NCBI GenBank assembly: GCA_031370825.1
Contig: JANMRB010000077.1
Location: 1 to 16,987, forward strand
Direction of reading: 5' to 3'
Source: JAENVT01 sp031370825
GTDB taxonomy: Bacteria > Actinomycetota > Acidimicrobiia > Acidimicrobiales > Ilumatobacteraceae
Length of the DNA stretch: 16,987 bases
In this document: positions 8,736 through 16,362 of the stretch, in pieces
How positions within the stretch are numbered: position 1 is the first letter of the stretch
Layout: every line of letters starts with the position of its first letter
Notes under the pieces: generated by a model
Databases searched by the model: none
The model's input: only the letters and a program-made list of their open reading frames with translations
Told to the model about the DNA's origin: nothing
Made by a program: the position numbers and the translations under genes

Positions 8736-10274
8736 CTACCCGAAGGGGTAAACGCGGGCGGAGGGATCGCGCAGGCTCATGATGACTGCGCCATCCACAG
8801 CTGTCAGGGTCACGTAGCGTTCCTTCAAGAGCTTGTCGACCTGTCCGGAGCGGTTGCAGTTCAGCGCTGACTGGTACACAGCCACGAACGTCGGGGGATG
8901 CGCGCCGGCGAACAGATCGACGAGCATCTGCTGCGAGTTGTTGGCATGCAGCACCCCGTCGAACCAGAGGTATGGGTACGGAGGGATCGCGTCGGCGCTG
9001 GCGTAGGCACCAGCGCTTGCACACATGACGTACAGGGTCGAATCGGGCGTTCGGTTCGCGGCGTACCATTTGCCGACTCGCTCGTCCACCACCGGTCGCG
9101 GATCGTCGTGCGCTGCGATCGGAACCTCTGCCCGCTCGAGCACGATGACCCTTGCCGAGCTGATCAACGACGGGATGATCGCAACGGAGACGAGCAAGAT
9201 CGCGAGGGACGGTTTGATCCTGGCGATCCCGAGGGCGGCTGCGGCCGCCAAGGGGAACGTCAGCGTCACCCAGTAGTGACGATGAAACAGCCCGCCGGTC
9301 ACGAACGCGAGTGCGGCGAAGCACAACCAGGCCGGGATGAGCACGGTGGATCTGCTGATGCGCCTGCTCCGGGAGAGCCAGATGGCGACACCGATCAGCG
9401 CGGCTCCGATCAGCGGCAACACTGTCGGCGCCGCCAGTCGCCCTGTGATACCGAACCGATGCCAGTCGGCGTCGGACGCGTTGAGGCCGTTGAGTCGGTA
9501 GCCGGCGACCGCGTACCACCACGCGCGGAAGCCCAAGAGCGCACCATCCACCACCAACAGCCCGAGCACGGAGGCGAGGCCGGCGATGCAGATAGCGCAT
9601 TCCCGAGCTACCTGGCGCCACCTGGCCTCACCGGTCAGACCGCCGGCGACAATGCAGATCACGATTGCCATGAAGCCATCGAAGCCCGACTGCTTCAAGG
9701 ACATCGCACAGCCGGCCAGCACTCCGCTGACGAACAACCAGGACAACCCGCGACCGCGGAACAGGTAAGCGCACGCGGCAGCAACGCCCGCAGCGGCGAC
9801 CGCGCCCGCCAGCAGTTCTCCGTTGGCGATGAATCCTTCGATCCGGGCATTCGCCGATGCGACGGCGACGAACAGGGCTGCTGCCGCAGCGGCGCGCGGG
9901 CCGGCGATGGTGAACACGGCATAGGCCACACCGACAACCGCGAGGCATCCGAATAGGATCGCCATCACGCGTATCGCCATCGGTGAGCCGCCCGTCAGGT
10001 CATCCCAGATCCGGAACAGCAGCAGCAGGCCTTGTGGACGGTCGACCCATGCCTGGCCGTACAGCGTCTGGCCGGACGCCCACGCCCTGGCGACCGCGAG
10101 ATAGCCACCCTCGTCTGCGCTGAGGGGTGTGGTCAGAAAGCGGGCCCGCAGCGCGATCGAAATGGCAACCGACACCATGACGAGCCGCAGCGGAAATCTC
10201 TCGGGGCGGACGGCTCTGTCGTCGGCGAGTGGTTCAGCGATGTCTGCTGGGGCGTCGGCAACAACACCAGTCAT
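8736..10274 (-). CDS. Multi-spanning GT-C (PMT/ArnT-like) glycosyltransferase
   Basis: A 512-residue integral membrane protein with about eleven hydrophobic segments between residues 30 and 370, and a soluble C-terminal part of about 130 residues. After the first membrane segment it has LSADEGGYLAVARAWASG, with the acidic pair D54-E55 in the loop where GT39/GT83-type enzymes keep their catalytic Asp/Glu. The PQGLLLLFRIW segment further supports the ArnT/PMT_2 superfamily. Such enzymes transfer sugars from polyprenyl-phosphate donors on the outer face of the membrane. The acceptor is unknown. The ATG at 10274 is 92 bp from the divergent secreted-protein gene. Alternative: an uncharacterised membrane mannosyl- or arabinosyltransferase. 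Confidence 0.82.
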   Translation of the reverse strand: MTGVVADAPADIAEPLADDRAVRPERFPLRLVMVSVAISIALRARFLTTPLSADEGGYLAVARAWASGQTLYGQAWVDRPQGLLLLFRIWDDLTGGSPMAIRVMAILFGCLAVVGVAYAVFTIAGPRAAAAAALFVAVASANARIEGFIANGELLAGAVAAAGVAAACAYLFRGRGLSWLFVSGVLAGCAMSLKQSGFDGFMAIVICIVAGGLTGEARWRQVARECAICIAGLASVLGLLVVDGALLGFRAWWYAVAGYRLNGLNASDADWHRFGITGRLAAPTVLPLIGAALIGVAIWLSRSRRISRSTVLIPAWLCFAALAFVTGGLFHRHYWVTLTFPLAAAAALGIARIKPSLAILLVSVAIIPSLISSARVIVLERAEVPIAAHDDPRPVVDERVGKWYAANRTPDSTLYVMCASAGAYASADAIPPYPYLWFDGVLHANNSQQMLVDLFAGAHPPTFVAVYQSALNCNRSGQVDKLLKERYVTLTAVDGAVIMSLRDPSARVYPFG

Positions 10275-10332
10275 CGGTGCACCTTAAGCGCTCGCTGGTT
10301 CGTTCTTGTCTCGGGCCTGGGTGTGTGTTCCC

Positions 10333-10361
10333 TTGACATGTCCGCGGGTAGGCGGTATCAA
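10333..10361 (+). promoter_or_regulatory. Sigma-A-type promoter giving a leaderless mRNA for the secreted-protein gene
   Basis: Consensus -35 TTGACA (10333-10338), a 17-bp spacer, then TATCAA (10356-10361) as -10. Only five bases (CGGCC) separate the -10 from the ATG at 10367, so transcription should begin at or very near the A of the start codon. No Shine-Dalgarno is present, which agrees with a leaderless transcript, common in actinobacteria. Confidence 0.65.
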
Positions 10362-10366
10362 CGGCC

Positions 10367-11152
10367 ATGCGCAGATGGCTGGCGTTCGCGGCACTGGTCG
10401 GCGTACTGGTGGCGGTGTCGATGGGGTTCAGTCCCGACGGCTCGAATCGATCGGCAGGTGTCGAGACCACGACGGTCGCGTCGGGGACGTTCTTCCCTGT
10501 CTCGGACGCGCAACCTGTCCATCTCGCCCAGGGTCAAGCACAAGCAATCGTCTCCCTCGGCAGCACCGGCGCCGGCATACCGACGAACGAGGGTCATGCC
10601 CATACCGACGTCATCCCCGAGCAACTGTTGAGCGTGCTCGATGCACCGATCTTCGATGCCCAATGGAGTGCGGCGCAAGCGGCCATACCGATGCACGACA
10701 CCGAGGACGAAGCGGCGGCTCTGGGCTACATGCGGGCGACGGCACCTTCCGGCGGAATCGGCACGCACTGGGTGTTGTGGTCGCAGATTGCCAAGCCCTT
10801 CGATCCTGCGGCTCCCTCGATGCTGCTGTTCGACGAGCGCAGGAATCCGGCCGTGCTTGTCGGCTATTCGTACGCGCTGCAAACCCCGGTCAGGCCGGAA
10901 GGCTTCGCCGGAGGCAACGATCATTGGCACCAGCACCGAGGTCTGTGCGTGGTGAGTGGTTGGGTCGTGCGCGAGCAGGCCACCGGTCCCGAGGCCTGCG
11001 GCGGCACCTACATCGCCGGTGGCGATTTCTGGATGCTCCATGCATGGGTGGTCCCCGGCTGGAGCAACCGCAAGGGCGACTTTGCACCCTTCAATCCGAA
11101 GCTGTGCCCGTCGAACGTCGGCACGCCGGACGTCAACCGCTGCCCGGTCTGA
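10367..11152 (+). CDS. Secreted protein of unknown function, His/Cys-rich
   Basis: A 261-residue protein with an N-terminal signal-type segment (MRRWLAFAALVGVLVAVSMG) and no lipobox. I do not recognise the family. The mature region contains GTHWVLWSQIAKPFDP (H134), a cluster GGNDHWHQHRGLC (H186, H188, H190, C194) and FWMLHAWVVPGW (H225), plus cysteines 194, 211, 247 and 259 that could form two disulfides. The spaced histidines suggest a metal site in an extracellular beta-rich domain; that is inference. It is expressed from its own leaderless-type promoter, divergent from the glycosyltransferase, and ends 15 bases before the convergent phospholipase D gene. Confidence 0.75.
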   Translation: MRRWLAFAALVGVLVAVSMGFSPDGSNRSAGVETTTVASGTFFPVSDAQPVHLAQGQAQAIVSLGSTGAGIPTNEGHAHTDVIPEQLLSVLDAPIFDAQWSAAQAAIPMHDTEDEAAALGYMRATAPSGGIGTHWVLWSQIAKPFDPAAPSMLLFDERRNPAVLVGYSYALQTPVRPEGFAGGNDHWHQHRGLCVVSGWVVREQATGPEACGGTYIAGGDFWMLHAWVVPGWSNRKGDFAPFNPKLCPSNVGTPDVNRCPV

Positions 11153-11167
11153 CGCAACTGCCGGTGA

Positions 11168-12751
11168 TCAGTACGTGCGGCGCAGTCGGTACGACAGTGG
11201 ACGGCCATCGGGGTCGCTGACGAGGCGATAGAACGCCTCGGTGGGGGGCCGTGCCCACCACGCGACCGACGCAGGGCGATGACGTCGCAGCCGTCCGGCG
11301 GGTCGCTGACCGATCTGTCCGCCTGCGTACCAGCCGTCCAAGCGGTCGGCTGCTTCGCCGAGCTTGGTGAAACCTTCGATCGGATCCACCGGCACGTCGT
11401 CGTCTTCGAGATGCTCCCCCCACAGTTCGAGCCGAGTCGATCGAGGCAGCACACGCGCCCCATCGCCCAGACCGGCTGGATCGGCGGGTTCGCGCTCGTC
11501 GATGGTGTCGTCGATGATCGCCAGCGACAACTCCGAGTCGTGCGTCCAGGAGCGGCGGTTGAAGTTGTCCGATCCCGTCATCATCCACACGTCGTCGACG
11601 ACGCAGATCTTGGCGTGGACGTAGATGGGCACCCCGTCAGGCCGTTCGATGTTGTACGCAGCGAACCGGTCGCCGCCGGCCTTGGCCAGTCTCGATAACA
11701 CACGCAGTTGGCTGACCCTGTTGGCAGGGCCCGAGACACGGCCATCGGCATCGGGATAGGCCGGGACCACGACGACAAGGTGAAGACCAGAGTTGTCGCG
11801 CAGAGCTTTGGCCAGGACTCGTGCGGCTTCGACGCACCACAGGTACTGGTCCTCGATGTAGATCAGGCTGCGGGCACGTTTGAACGCCTTCATGTAGGTG
11901 AGAGCGATGCTTCGTTCGCCGTTTTTGGCGAACGAGTACGGCGGCCGCTTTGCCGGGTAGGTCCTCAGTACCTGCACCGCGTGGGAACCTGCCGGCTTCG
12001 GATCATCTCGTTGCGGCGGGAGAGGTTCGGGCTTGGTTCGCTCGTCGGCGGCTCGTGCAAGGAACCGACCCCAGGTTTTCTTCGCGATCGGCTCGGGGTC
12101 GTCCCACCGCTCGCGGAAGGTGTGCTCGAGATCACCGATCACGGGGCCGTGCAATTCGACTTGGACATCGTGCCAGGGAGGCTTTGGTCCGTAGCGCTTG
12201 TCGATCTCGATGGCTTGCGGATCGCCCTCGTGGTTTCGGTCGTCGTGCCGGCCATGCGACAGATCGATGCCACCGACGAACGCAACGTCGCGATCCGTCG
12301 ATGATGCATGGCGGATGACGACCAGCTTCTGATGGTGACTACCTGCCCGTCGCACCCGCTCGTCGAGGAACGCTTCGCCACCAGCCTCGTTGATGATGTC
12401 GACGAAGCGAAGGTTCTGCTGTTCGCTGAAGCGCAACTGTGACGGGTGAGACCGCCACAGCAGCCCGCGCACCAAGACGCCACTAGACGCGGCCCGAGCG
12501 AAGACGGTGCAGACCTCGGTGCCGGGCCCCGCCAGCCGTTCGTCCGGGTCACCTCGCCAGTCCGTGAAGCACACCAGGTCCCCTGGATGAGCCGCCGTCA
12601 ATTCCTCGGCCAATCGCGCGAAGTAGTTGCTGCCGTGGACCAGCACCCGGCATTCATTGCCTTCGGTCCAGGCGTCGCCGCGGCGGGCGCCGATCGAAGT
12701 GTCGGGGTTGCCTCGCTCTGCCGCCGTCAGGAACCAGTCACTCCGTCGCAC
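11168..12751 (-). CDS. Phospholipase D family protein
   Basis: PLD-superfamily protein with two catalytic halves. The first has GSHHQKLVVIRH followed by VAFVGGIDLSHGRHDD; the second has the canonical HxKxxxxD motif in YVHAKICVVDD, then TGSDNFNRRSW. The first half lacks the Asp four residues after the Lys, but D190/D192 follow. SYxKAFxxARxxIYIEDQYLW-like text between the halves matches PLD/cardiolipin-synthase-like enzymes that hydrolyse or transfer phosphatidyl groups. The start is uncertain. The frame is open to an ATG at 12862, but that extension runs through a tRNA fragment and a repeat, and no Shine-Dalgarno is present. I prefer a GTG at 12751 (or 12772), just before SDWFLTAAERGNP, where such proteins usually begin. 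No signal peptide is evident. Confidence 0.85.
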   Translation of the reverse strand: MRRSDWFLTAAERGNPDTSIGARRGDAWTEGNECRVLVHGSNYFARLAEELTAAHPGDLVCFTDWRGDPDERLAGPGTEVCTVFARAASSGVLVRGLLWRSHPSQLRFSEQQNLRFVDIINEAGGEAFLDERVRRAGSHHQKLVVIRHASSTDRDVAFVGGIDLSHGRHDDRNHEGDPQAIEIDKRYGPKPPWHDVQVELHGPVIGDLEHTFRERWDDPEPIAKKTWGRFLARAADERTKPEPLPPQRDDPKPAGSHAVQVLRTYPAKRPPYSFAKNGERSIALTYMKAFKRARSLIYIEDQYLWCVEAARVLAKALRDNSGLHLVVVVPAYPDADGRVSGPANRVSQLRVLSRLAKAGGDRFAAYNIERPDGVPIYVHAKICVVDDVWMMTGSDNFNRRSWTHDSELSLAIIDDTIDEREPADPAGLGDGARVLPRSTRLELWGEHLEDDDVPVDPIEGFTKLGEAADRLDGWYAGGQIGQRPAGRLRRHRPASVAWWARPPTEAFYRLVSDPDGRPLSYRLRRTY

Positions 12752-12795
12752 TGGAAGGCGACGGTACTGCACCTCGCCAGGCGGATTGAACGGAC

Positions 12796-12826
12796 CAGCG
12801 CGCTCGGAGTGACTCGAACACTCAAC
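12796..12826 (-). repeat. tRNA 3'-end fragment, left copy of a 31-bp direct repeat (candidate att site)
   Basis: The 31 bases are identical to 16016-16046. On the minus strand they read as a complete T-arm (GAGTG, loop TTCGAGT, CACTC; 12807-12823) followed by the 3' acceptor strand CGAGCGC. No tRNA 5' half is attached; a structured repeat follows directly at 12827. It looks like the distal attachment-site copy of an element integrated into a tRNA 3' end. It falls in the open upstream extension of the phospholipase D frame. Confidence 0.65.
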
Positions 12827-12919
12827 GAACTGATACTTTCTGATGCCCGATTCCATGGGCATTTAAGGTTCCGCGAACGATCAGATTTGCAACCTTTTGT
12901 TGTGTCGGCGAAAGGTACG
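12827..12919. repeat. Structured repeat, left copy (about 93 bp)
   Basis: Aligned by hand to 16175-16278, 78 of 92 paired bases match, with an 11-base insertion in the right copy. Inverted repeats within it are ATGCCC/GGGCAT (left copy only), AAGGTT/AACCTT, and ACCTTT/AAAGGT around TTGTTGTGTCGG, the last largely kept in the right copy. It directly adjoins the left tRNA fragment and is noticeably more AT-rich than its surroundings. No convincing coding content. Confidence 0.6.
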
Positions 12920-12960
12920 GGATTGCGTGGAACGATGCCAGCTGGCTGCGAACCCGACGC

Positions 12961-12989
12961 TTGTTTGTCGGACGCTGGCAGAGTATGTT
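12961..12989 (+). promoter_or_regulatory. Candidate promoter of the metzincin-like gene
   Basis: TTGTTT (12961-12966), 17-bp spacer, TATGTT (12984-12989). This predicts a start near 12996 and a leader of about 44 nt, which contains the GAGGGG Shine-Dalgarno before the ATG at 13040. The hexamers are only 3/6 and 4/6 matches to consensus. Confidence 0.4.
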
Positions 12990-13039
12990 AAGGGCGGGTT
13001 TTCCATCGGCGGGGGCCCTGCGGAGCGAGGGGTTCAAGC

Positions 13040-13810
13040 ATGAACAGTTCTATGCGTTTAAGAGGGCTCATCGCGGTGGCGGCCGTCGCGGTCGTCATGA
13101 TCCCGTCGGCCGCGGCTGCGACCCATTCGTGGGGCGGCTACCACTGGGCCCGAACCGCGAATCCGTTCACGTTGAAGCTGGGCGACAATGTGTCGAGCGC
13201 ATGGGATTCCTACCTGGGCACGACAAGCGCCGACTGGACTGCATCGAATGTACTGGACACGACCATCGTGGCCGGCGTCACCAACCCAAGACAGTGCAGG
13301 GCGACGAGTGGACGGGTCGAGGTGTGCAACGCCAACTACGGCAACAACGGCTGGCTGGGGGTGGCCCAGATCTCGATCAGCGGATCCCACATCACTCGGG
13401 GCACGGTCAAAGTCAATGACACCTACTTCGCGACCGCGACCTACAACACACCGGCATGGCGGAACCTGGTGATGTGCCAGGAGGTGGGACACACGCTCGG
13501 CTTGGACCACCAGGACACGGTCTTTGGCAACCCGAACCTCGGCACCTGCATGGATTACACCTCGAGCCCGACGGACAACGAACATCCCAACGCGCACGAC
13601 TACGAGGAGCTGGACACTATCTACGCACATCTCGACAGCGTCACCACGCTCACCGCGACATCGTCGGCGAGTGCTGGCGGTGGATTCGGCGCACCCAGCG
13701 AATGGGGCCGCCGCGTCGCCGGGTCGGATGATCCGCACTCCGTCGCCGTCTATACGCGTGATCTCGGTGTAGGCGAACTGCTCGTCACATTCGTGATCTG
13801 GGCGGGATAG
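13040..13810 (+). CDS. Secreted metzincin-like protein with QExxHxxGxxH motif
   Basis: A 256-residue exported protein. Residues 1-27 are a signal peptide (MNSSMRLRGLIAVAAVAVVMIPSAAAA in outline), with cleavage likely before THSW. The motif CQEVGHTLGLDHQD (146-159) is the metzincin zinc signature with Gln147 in place of the first His; Glu148, His151, Gly154 and His157 are kept. A Met-turn-like CMDY (170-173) follows after GNPNLGT. C86/C96 and C146/C170 could pair. Metzincins hydrolyse peptide bonds with a zinc-bound water; whether a Gln ligand supports this is unknown. The codon at 13478 is a clean CAG. The ATG at 13040 has GAGGGG upstream. The gene lies between tRNA-fragment repeats, so it is probably accessory cargo. 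Confidence 0.8.
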   Translation: MNSSMRLRGLIAVAAVAVVMIPSAAAATHSWGGYHWARTANPFTLKLGDNVSSAWDSYLGTTSADWTASNVLDTTIVAGVTNPRQCRATSGRVEVCNANYGNNGWLGVAQISISGSHITRGTVKVNDTYFATATYNTPAWRNLVMCQEVGHTLGLDHQDTVFGNPNLGTCMDYTSSPTDNEHPNAHDYEELDTIYAHLDSVTTLTATSSASAGGGFGAPSEWGRRVAGSDDPHSVAVYTRDLGVGELLVTFVIWAG

Positions 13811-13866
13811 CCACTCACACCGAACGACGCCCCACGCGCGCAGCGATTTCGCCCGTCGGCACTCGC

Positions 13867-13893
13867 GGCTCCACCGACGCCGCGGATGGAGCC
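13867..13893. terminator. Hairpin downstream of the metzincin-like gene (possible terminator)
   Basis: A perfect 7-bp inverted repeat, GGCTCCA/TGGAGCC, with a 13-nt GC-rich loop, begins 57 nt after the TAG stop. No U-tract follows, so if it terminates transcription it is of the U-poor kind seen in GC-rich actinobacteria. Confidence 0.3.
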
Positions 13894-13965
13894 ATGTGAG
13901 ATGCGAGGGTGGTTGCGCCGACCACTCGCCAATACTCGAAGGCCCAGAAAGGGCAGGCGATGCGC

Positions 13966-14230
<265 letters not shown>

Positions 14231-14414
14231 TTCGCAAGAGTACCGCCGCTCCCTTTTGCCATGGTGGTGAGGCGAACTCGCACCTATCTGCCGATCTCGC
14301 GCACTCCCCAGGGAGTGTGCGATTGTGAATCACGGAGCGCCAGATCTGCGCTCGGCGCTAGTTGTTCTGCGCTTACTTGAGGCCTTGCGTTGACTCGCCG
14401 GAGGGCAATATGCG
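14231..14414. other. Intergenic stretch with two hairpins
   Basis: No gene is seen. Two inverted repeats are present: CACTCCC/GGGAGTG at 14302-14317 and AGCGCC/GGCGCT with a 12-nt loop at 14336-14359. Both lie downstream of the lipoprotein stop at 14415 on the minus strand and could mark transcript ends, but neither has a T-tract. Confidence 0.35.
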
Positions 14415-15284
14415 CTAGCTCGGCTGGAGGTCAAGTAGTCGGCGCGAAGCGGCGATGTCGTCGCAGCCGTGCTCGTGCGGCAAGAGCGGACGGCGCGTGA
14501 TGAGGCGACCGTCCATGGTCAGCGACGGCACGCGTCGCTCGTTGAGTGTGAGCGACCAGTCCGCAAGATCGACGATTGCACATTTGACGTTGTCGCCGAT
14601 GTCAACCCATGCGAGATCGGCCAGGTTCGGGTCGGTCCAGTCCTGCTCCGTAGACGCGGAGTTGCCCGCGCCGGGAGCGGACACGATCGCCCACCGCGTG
14701 AACGGCTGCATCGTCAGGTCATCTCGCGGTTCGCAGCACAACGGCGTCAGCGCGGCCAAGACGTGGTTGAACGGGATTCGGTCACCGACCGCGAACGAGC
14801 CGTCAGTACTCAACTGGTCAATGGCGCGGGCGGTCAGCACATCCCCGTGCCGGGTGGTGAATACTGCTGCACCACCGTCTTGGACCTGCACTCCGTCGGG
14901 TAGAGGCACCATCGGCTGTAGTCCACCACCGGTGAGCCCTGCGACGTCGGCAAGGCTCGACAAGTCGAGCAGATGATCGCTGTCGATCGAGAGCACTTCG
15001 AACCGCAAAGAACGTGTGTCGCTGTTGTCCGTGCCATCGAGAGCGACCCTGATGACGGTCCCGTCCGGATAGATGTATAAGTCGGCGAGGTCCTTCGGCC
15101 GCCAGTAATCAGCGGGACCGTATGTCCAAAACCGCATCGTCAGCACGGGTCGCGGATCGTCGGGATTGATCGCAGCGGTGACCTTGGTAGTCGGTTCTGA
15201 CACCCCAGCTGACGGCGTGCCATCGGAACCAGACGCGCATGCCGCAAGCGTGAACGCTGAACACAAGGCGAGCCCGAGCCGCAT
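14415..15284 (-). CDS. Lipoprotein of unknown function
   Basis: A 289-residue exported lipoprotein. From the ATG at 15284 the first residues are MRLGLALCSAFTLAACASGS, a type II signal peptide with lipobox LAAC and Cys16 as the lipidation site, followed by a Ser/Thr/Pro-rich linker. The mature part (TMRFWTYGPADYWRPKDLADLYIYPDGTVIRV, then several short beta-strand-like stretches and cysteine pair PLCCEP) is not a family I recognise. The frame is open upstream to 15332, but that start would put charged residues before the signal segment, so I reject it. It is an isolated gene on the minus strand, about 380 nt downstream of the recombinase pseudogene. Confidence 0.75.
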   Translation of the reverse strand: MRLGLALCSAFTLAACASGSDGTPSAGVSEPTTKVTAAINPDDPRPVLTMRFWTYGPADYWRPKDLADLYIYPDGTVIRVALDGTDNSDTRSLRFEVLSIDSDHLLDLSSLADVAGLTGGGLQPMVPLPDGVQVQDGGAAVFTTRHGDVLTARAIDQLSTDGSFAVGDRIPFNHVLAALTPLCCEPRDDLTMQPFTRWAIVSAPGAGNSASTEQDWTDPNLADLAWVDIGDNVKCAIVDLADWSLTLNERRVPSLTMDGRLITRRPLLPHEHGCDDIAASRRLLDLQPS

Positions 15285-15663
15285 CACGCATCTATGACGT
15301 TCACGATCGCCTGCTTGGTTCCGGCGCATCAAGAGGAACGGTACAACGCCTGACTGGCGCTCCTATCTTCCGATCCGCGCCATCTCGCAGATACGTGAAC
15401 CGAGCAGAACGTGCGCTCCAGATCACGGCTACGAGCCGATTCGGCGACGCCGTGTTCGAGAATGGCTTCGGGTTATTCCGGTGATCGGTCGCGGTTACTC
15501 CGGTAATCCGAGAATGGCCGACGTCGAACCGACCGGCCGGCAGCAGCGCAGAACACCGCCGCAACCAGCAACGAGAACGCCCGCGATCACCCGCACCCAA
15601 GCCGGCAATCTGCTCGGTTCGATTTCGGTCTCAACTGCGGAGTGCGGATGAACACGTGACGAG
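15285..15663. other. Non-coding stretch with IS-end-like repeats
   Basis: No gene is seen. An 18-bp repeat occurs as GGTTATTCCGGTGATCGG (15471-15488) and GGTTACTCCGGTAATCCG (15493-15510), matching at 15 of 18 bases and phased 22 bp apart. It is flanked by an exact 10-bp direct repeat, CGAGAATGGC, at 15457-15466 and 15509-15518. Phased repeats of this GGTTATTCCGGTGATC kind remind me of IS21-family ends in actinobacteria, so this may be an IS end left after loss of the transposase genes. Confidence 0.4.
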
Positions 15664-16001
15664 TCAGGTCGATGCCCGTCTCGCCGCCGCCCGTTGACCT
15701 ATCTTCTCGGTGACAGTTCGCACCGACTCCGGTAGAGCGTGGGCGCAGGTCTTCATCAGCATGTCGGGGCTGTGACGGAGCAGGTCCGCCGCGGCGCGGA
15801 GTTCACCGAGGTCGGTGGCGTGGCGCACCATGTGGGTCGCGGCGGTGTCCTCAACCCGTGCGAGGTGAGCCGTGGCACTCCGGCCTTAGCGACCAGCCGC
15901 TCGAGGGTTTGGTCGAAATTGCCCGGTGAAACCGGTGTGCCGGCCTTGGTCGCCACCACCAGGCCATGGTCCTGCCATGCCGAGCCGGCACACCAGCTAG
16001 A
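15664..16001 (-). pseudogene. Tyrosine recombinase/integrase remnant: truncated, frameshifted, catalytic Tyr lost
   Basis: Only the catalytic C-terminal third remains. Reading AWQDHGLVVATKAGTPVSPG from about 15980, it continues FDQTLERLVAKAGVPRLTSHGLR. A one-base loss at about 15848-15850 then shifts the frame, and it resumes as HTAATHMVRHATDLGELRAA and LLRHSPDMLMKTCAHALPES to a TGA at 15664. The HxLRH box and the second His (RHSPDML) are readable, but the nucleophile position, KTYAH in relatives, is KTCAH (codon TGC at 15745-15747). The 5' end stops at a TGA at 16002-16004, next to the tRNA fragment. It cannot make an active recombinase. Its position beside the tRNA 3' end marks the integrase end of an integrative element. 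Confidence 0.8.
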
Positions 16002-16119
16002 TCATCAGATCTGTGCAGCGCGCTCGGAGTGACTCGAACACTCAACCTTTTGATCCGTAGGCGTGATTCGGCACGTCCACCTGGTGTTGCGAAGTGCCGA
16101 ATTGTGTCGATCTAGCTGG
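15993..16119. repeat. Nested inverted repeats around the right tRNA fragment
   Basis: An 11-bp perfect inverted repeat, CCAGCTAGATC (15993-16003) and GATCTAGCTGG (16109-16119), encloses the tRNA fragment. Inside it, ATTCGGCAC (16066-16074) and GTGCCGAAT (16094-16102) form a second 9-bp perfect pair with a 19-nt loop, beginning six bases from the tRNA anticodon-loop edge. These could be recombinase arm or core sites, or relics of a further insertion. Confidence 0.5.
16016..16060 (-). repeat. tRNA-Arg(ACG) 3'-half fragment, right copy of the direct repeat (candidate att site)
   Basis: On the minus strand the sequence from 16060 reads CTACGGATCAAAAGGTTGAG, the anticodon loop (anticodon ACG), 3' anticodon strand and variable loop typical of actinobacterial tRNA-Arg(ACG). 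The T-arm (16027-16043) and acceptor strand CGAGCGC (16020-16026) follow. Bases 16016-16046 are identical to 12796-12826. Upstream of the anticodon loop the tRNA match ends abruptly, so there is no D-arm and no functional tRNA. Anticodon loop to 3' end is a common attachment core for tyrosine recombinases, and an integrase remnant follows immediately. Confidence 0.7.
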
Positions 16120-16174
16120 GGTTTCGTGCCTGGCGTGGACGCGGCAACATGAGCCAACACGACGAAATATCAGA

Positions 16175-16278
16175 CGAACTGATACTTTTCTGATACCGAT
16201 TCGAGGCCCATTCAAGGTTGTGCGAACGGTCAAATTTGGAACCGAACGGAACCCTTTGTTGTTTCGGCAAAAGGTACG
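16175..16278. repeat. Structured repeat, right copy (about 104 bp)
   Basis: Counterpart of 12827-12919, in the same orientation. It keeps GAACTGATAC at one end and AAAGGTACG at the other, and has an 11-base insertion after AACC. The terminal CCCTTTG/CAAAAGG hairpin with a TTGTTTCGG-type loop is retained with one mismatch. It is separated from the right tRNA fragment by about 115 bp, whereas the left copy adjoins its fragment directly. Confidence 0.6.
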
Positions 16279-16362
16279 ACGCAGCTGATACGGCGAGCGC
16301 TTCGAGCTCGGCGGGCGCGCTGGATCTCGTTGTGGGTGGCGAACAACCTGGCGCGGAACGAC
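16279..16362. other. Non-coding stretch between structured repeat and IS110 end
   Basis: I see no gene or clear motif here. Frames read through it on the minus strand but change between the two repeat copies and do not resemble a known protein. Confidence 0.4.

Noticed and set aside
8898..9956. Plus-strand open frame of 352 codons opposite the glycosyltransferase
   Set aside because: The minus strand encodes a coherent multi-spanning membrane protein; the plus translation is hydrophilic complement sequence.
10306..11220. Plus-strand open frame of 304 codons overlapping the secreted protein in another frame
   Set aside because: The 10367 frame has a signal peptide and a well-placed promoter; this frame is Arg/Gly-rich with no signal or domain.
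16016..16060. Functional tRNA-Arg gene
   Set aside because: The D-arm, 5' acceptor strand and 5' anticodon stem are absent; sequence upstream of the anticodon loop does not pair with the 3' part.
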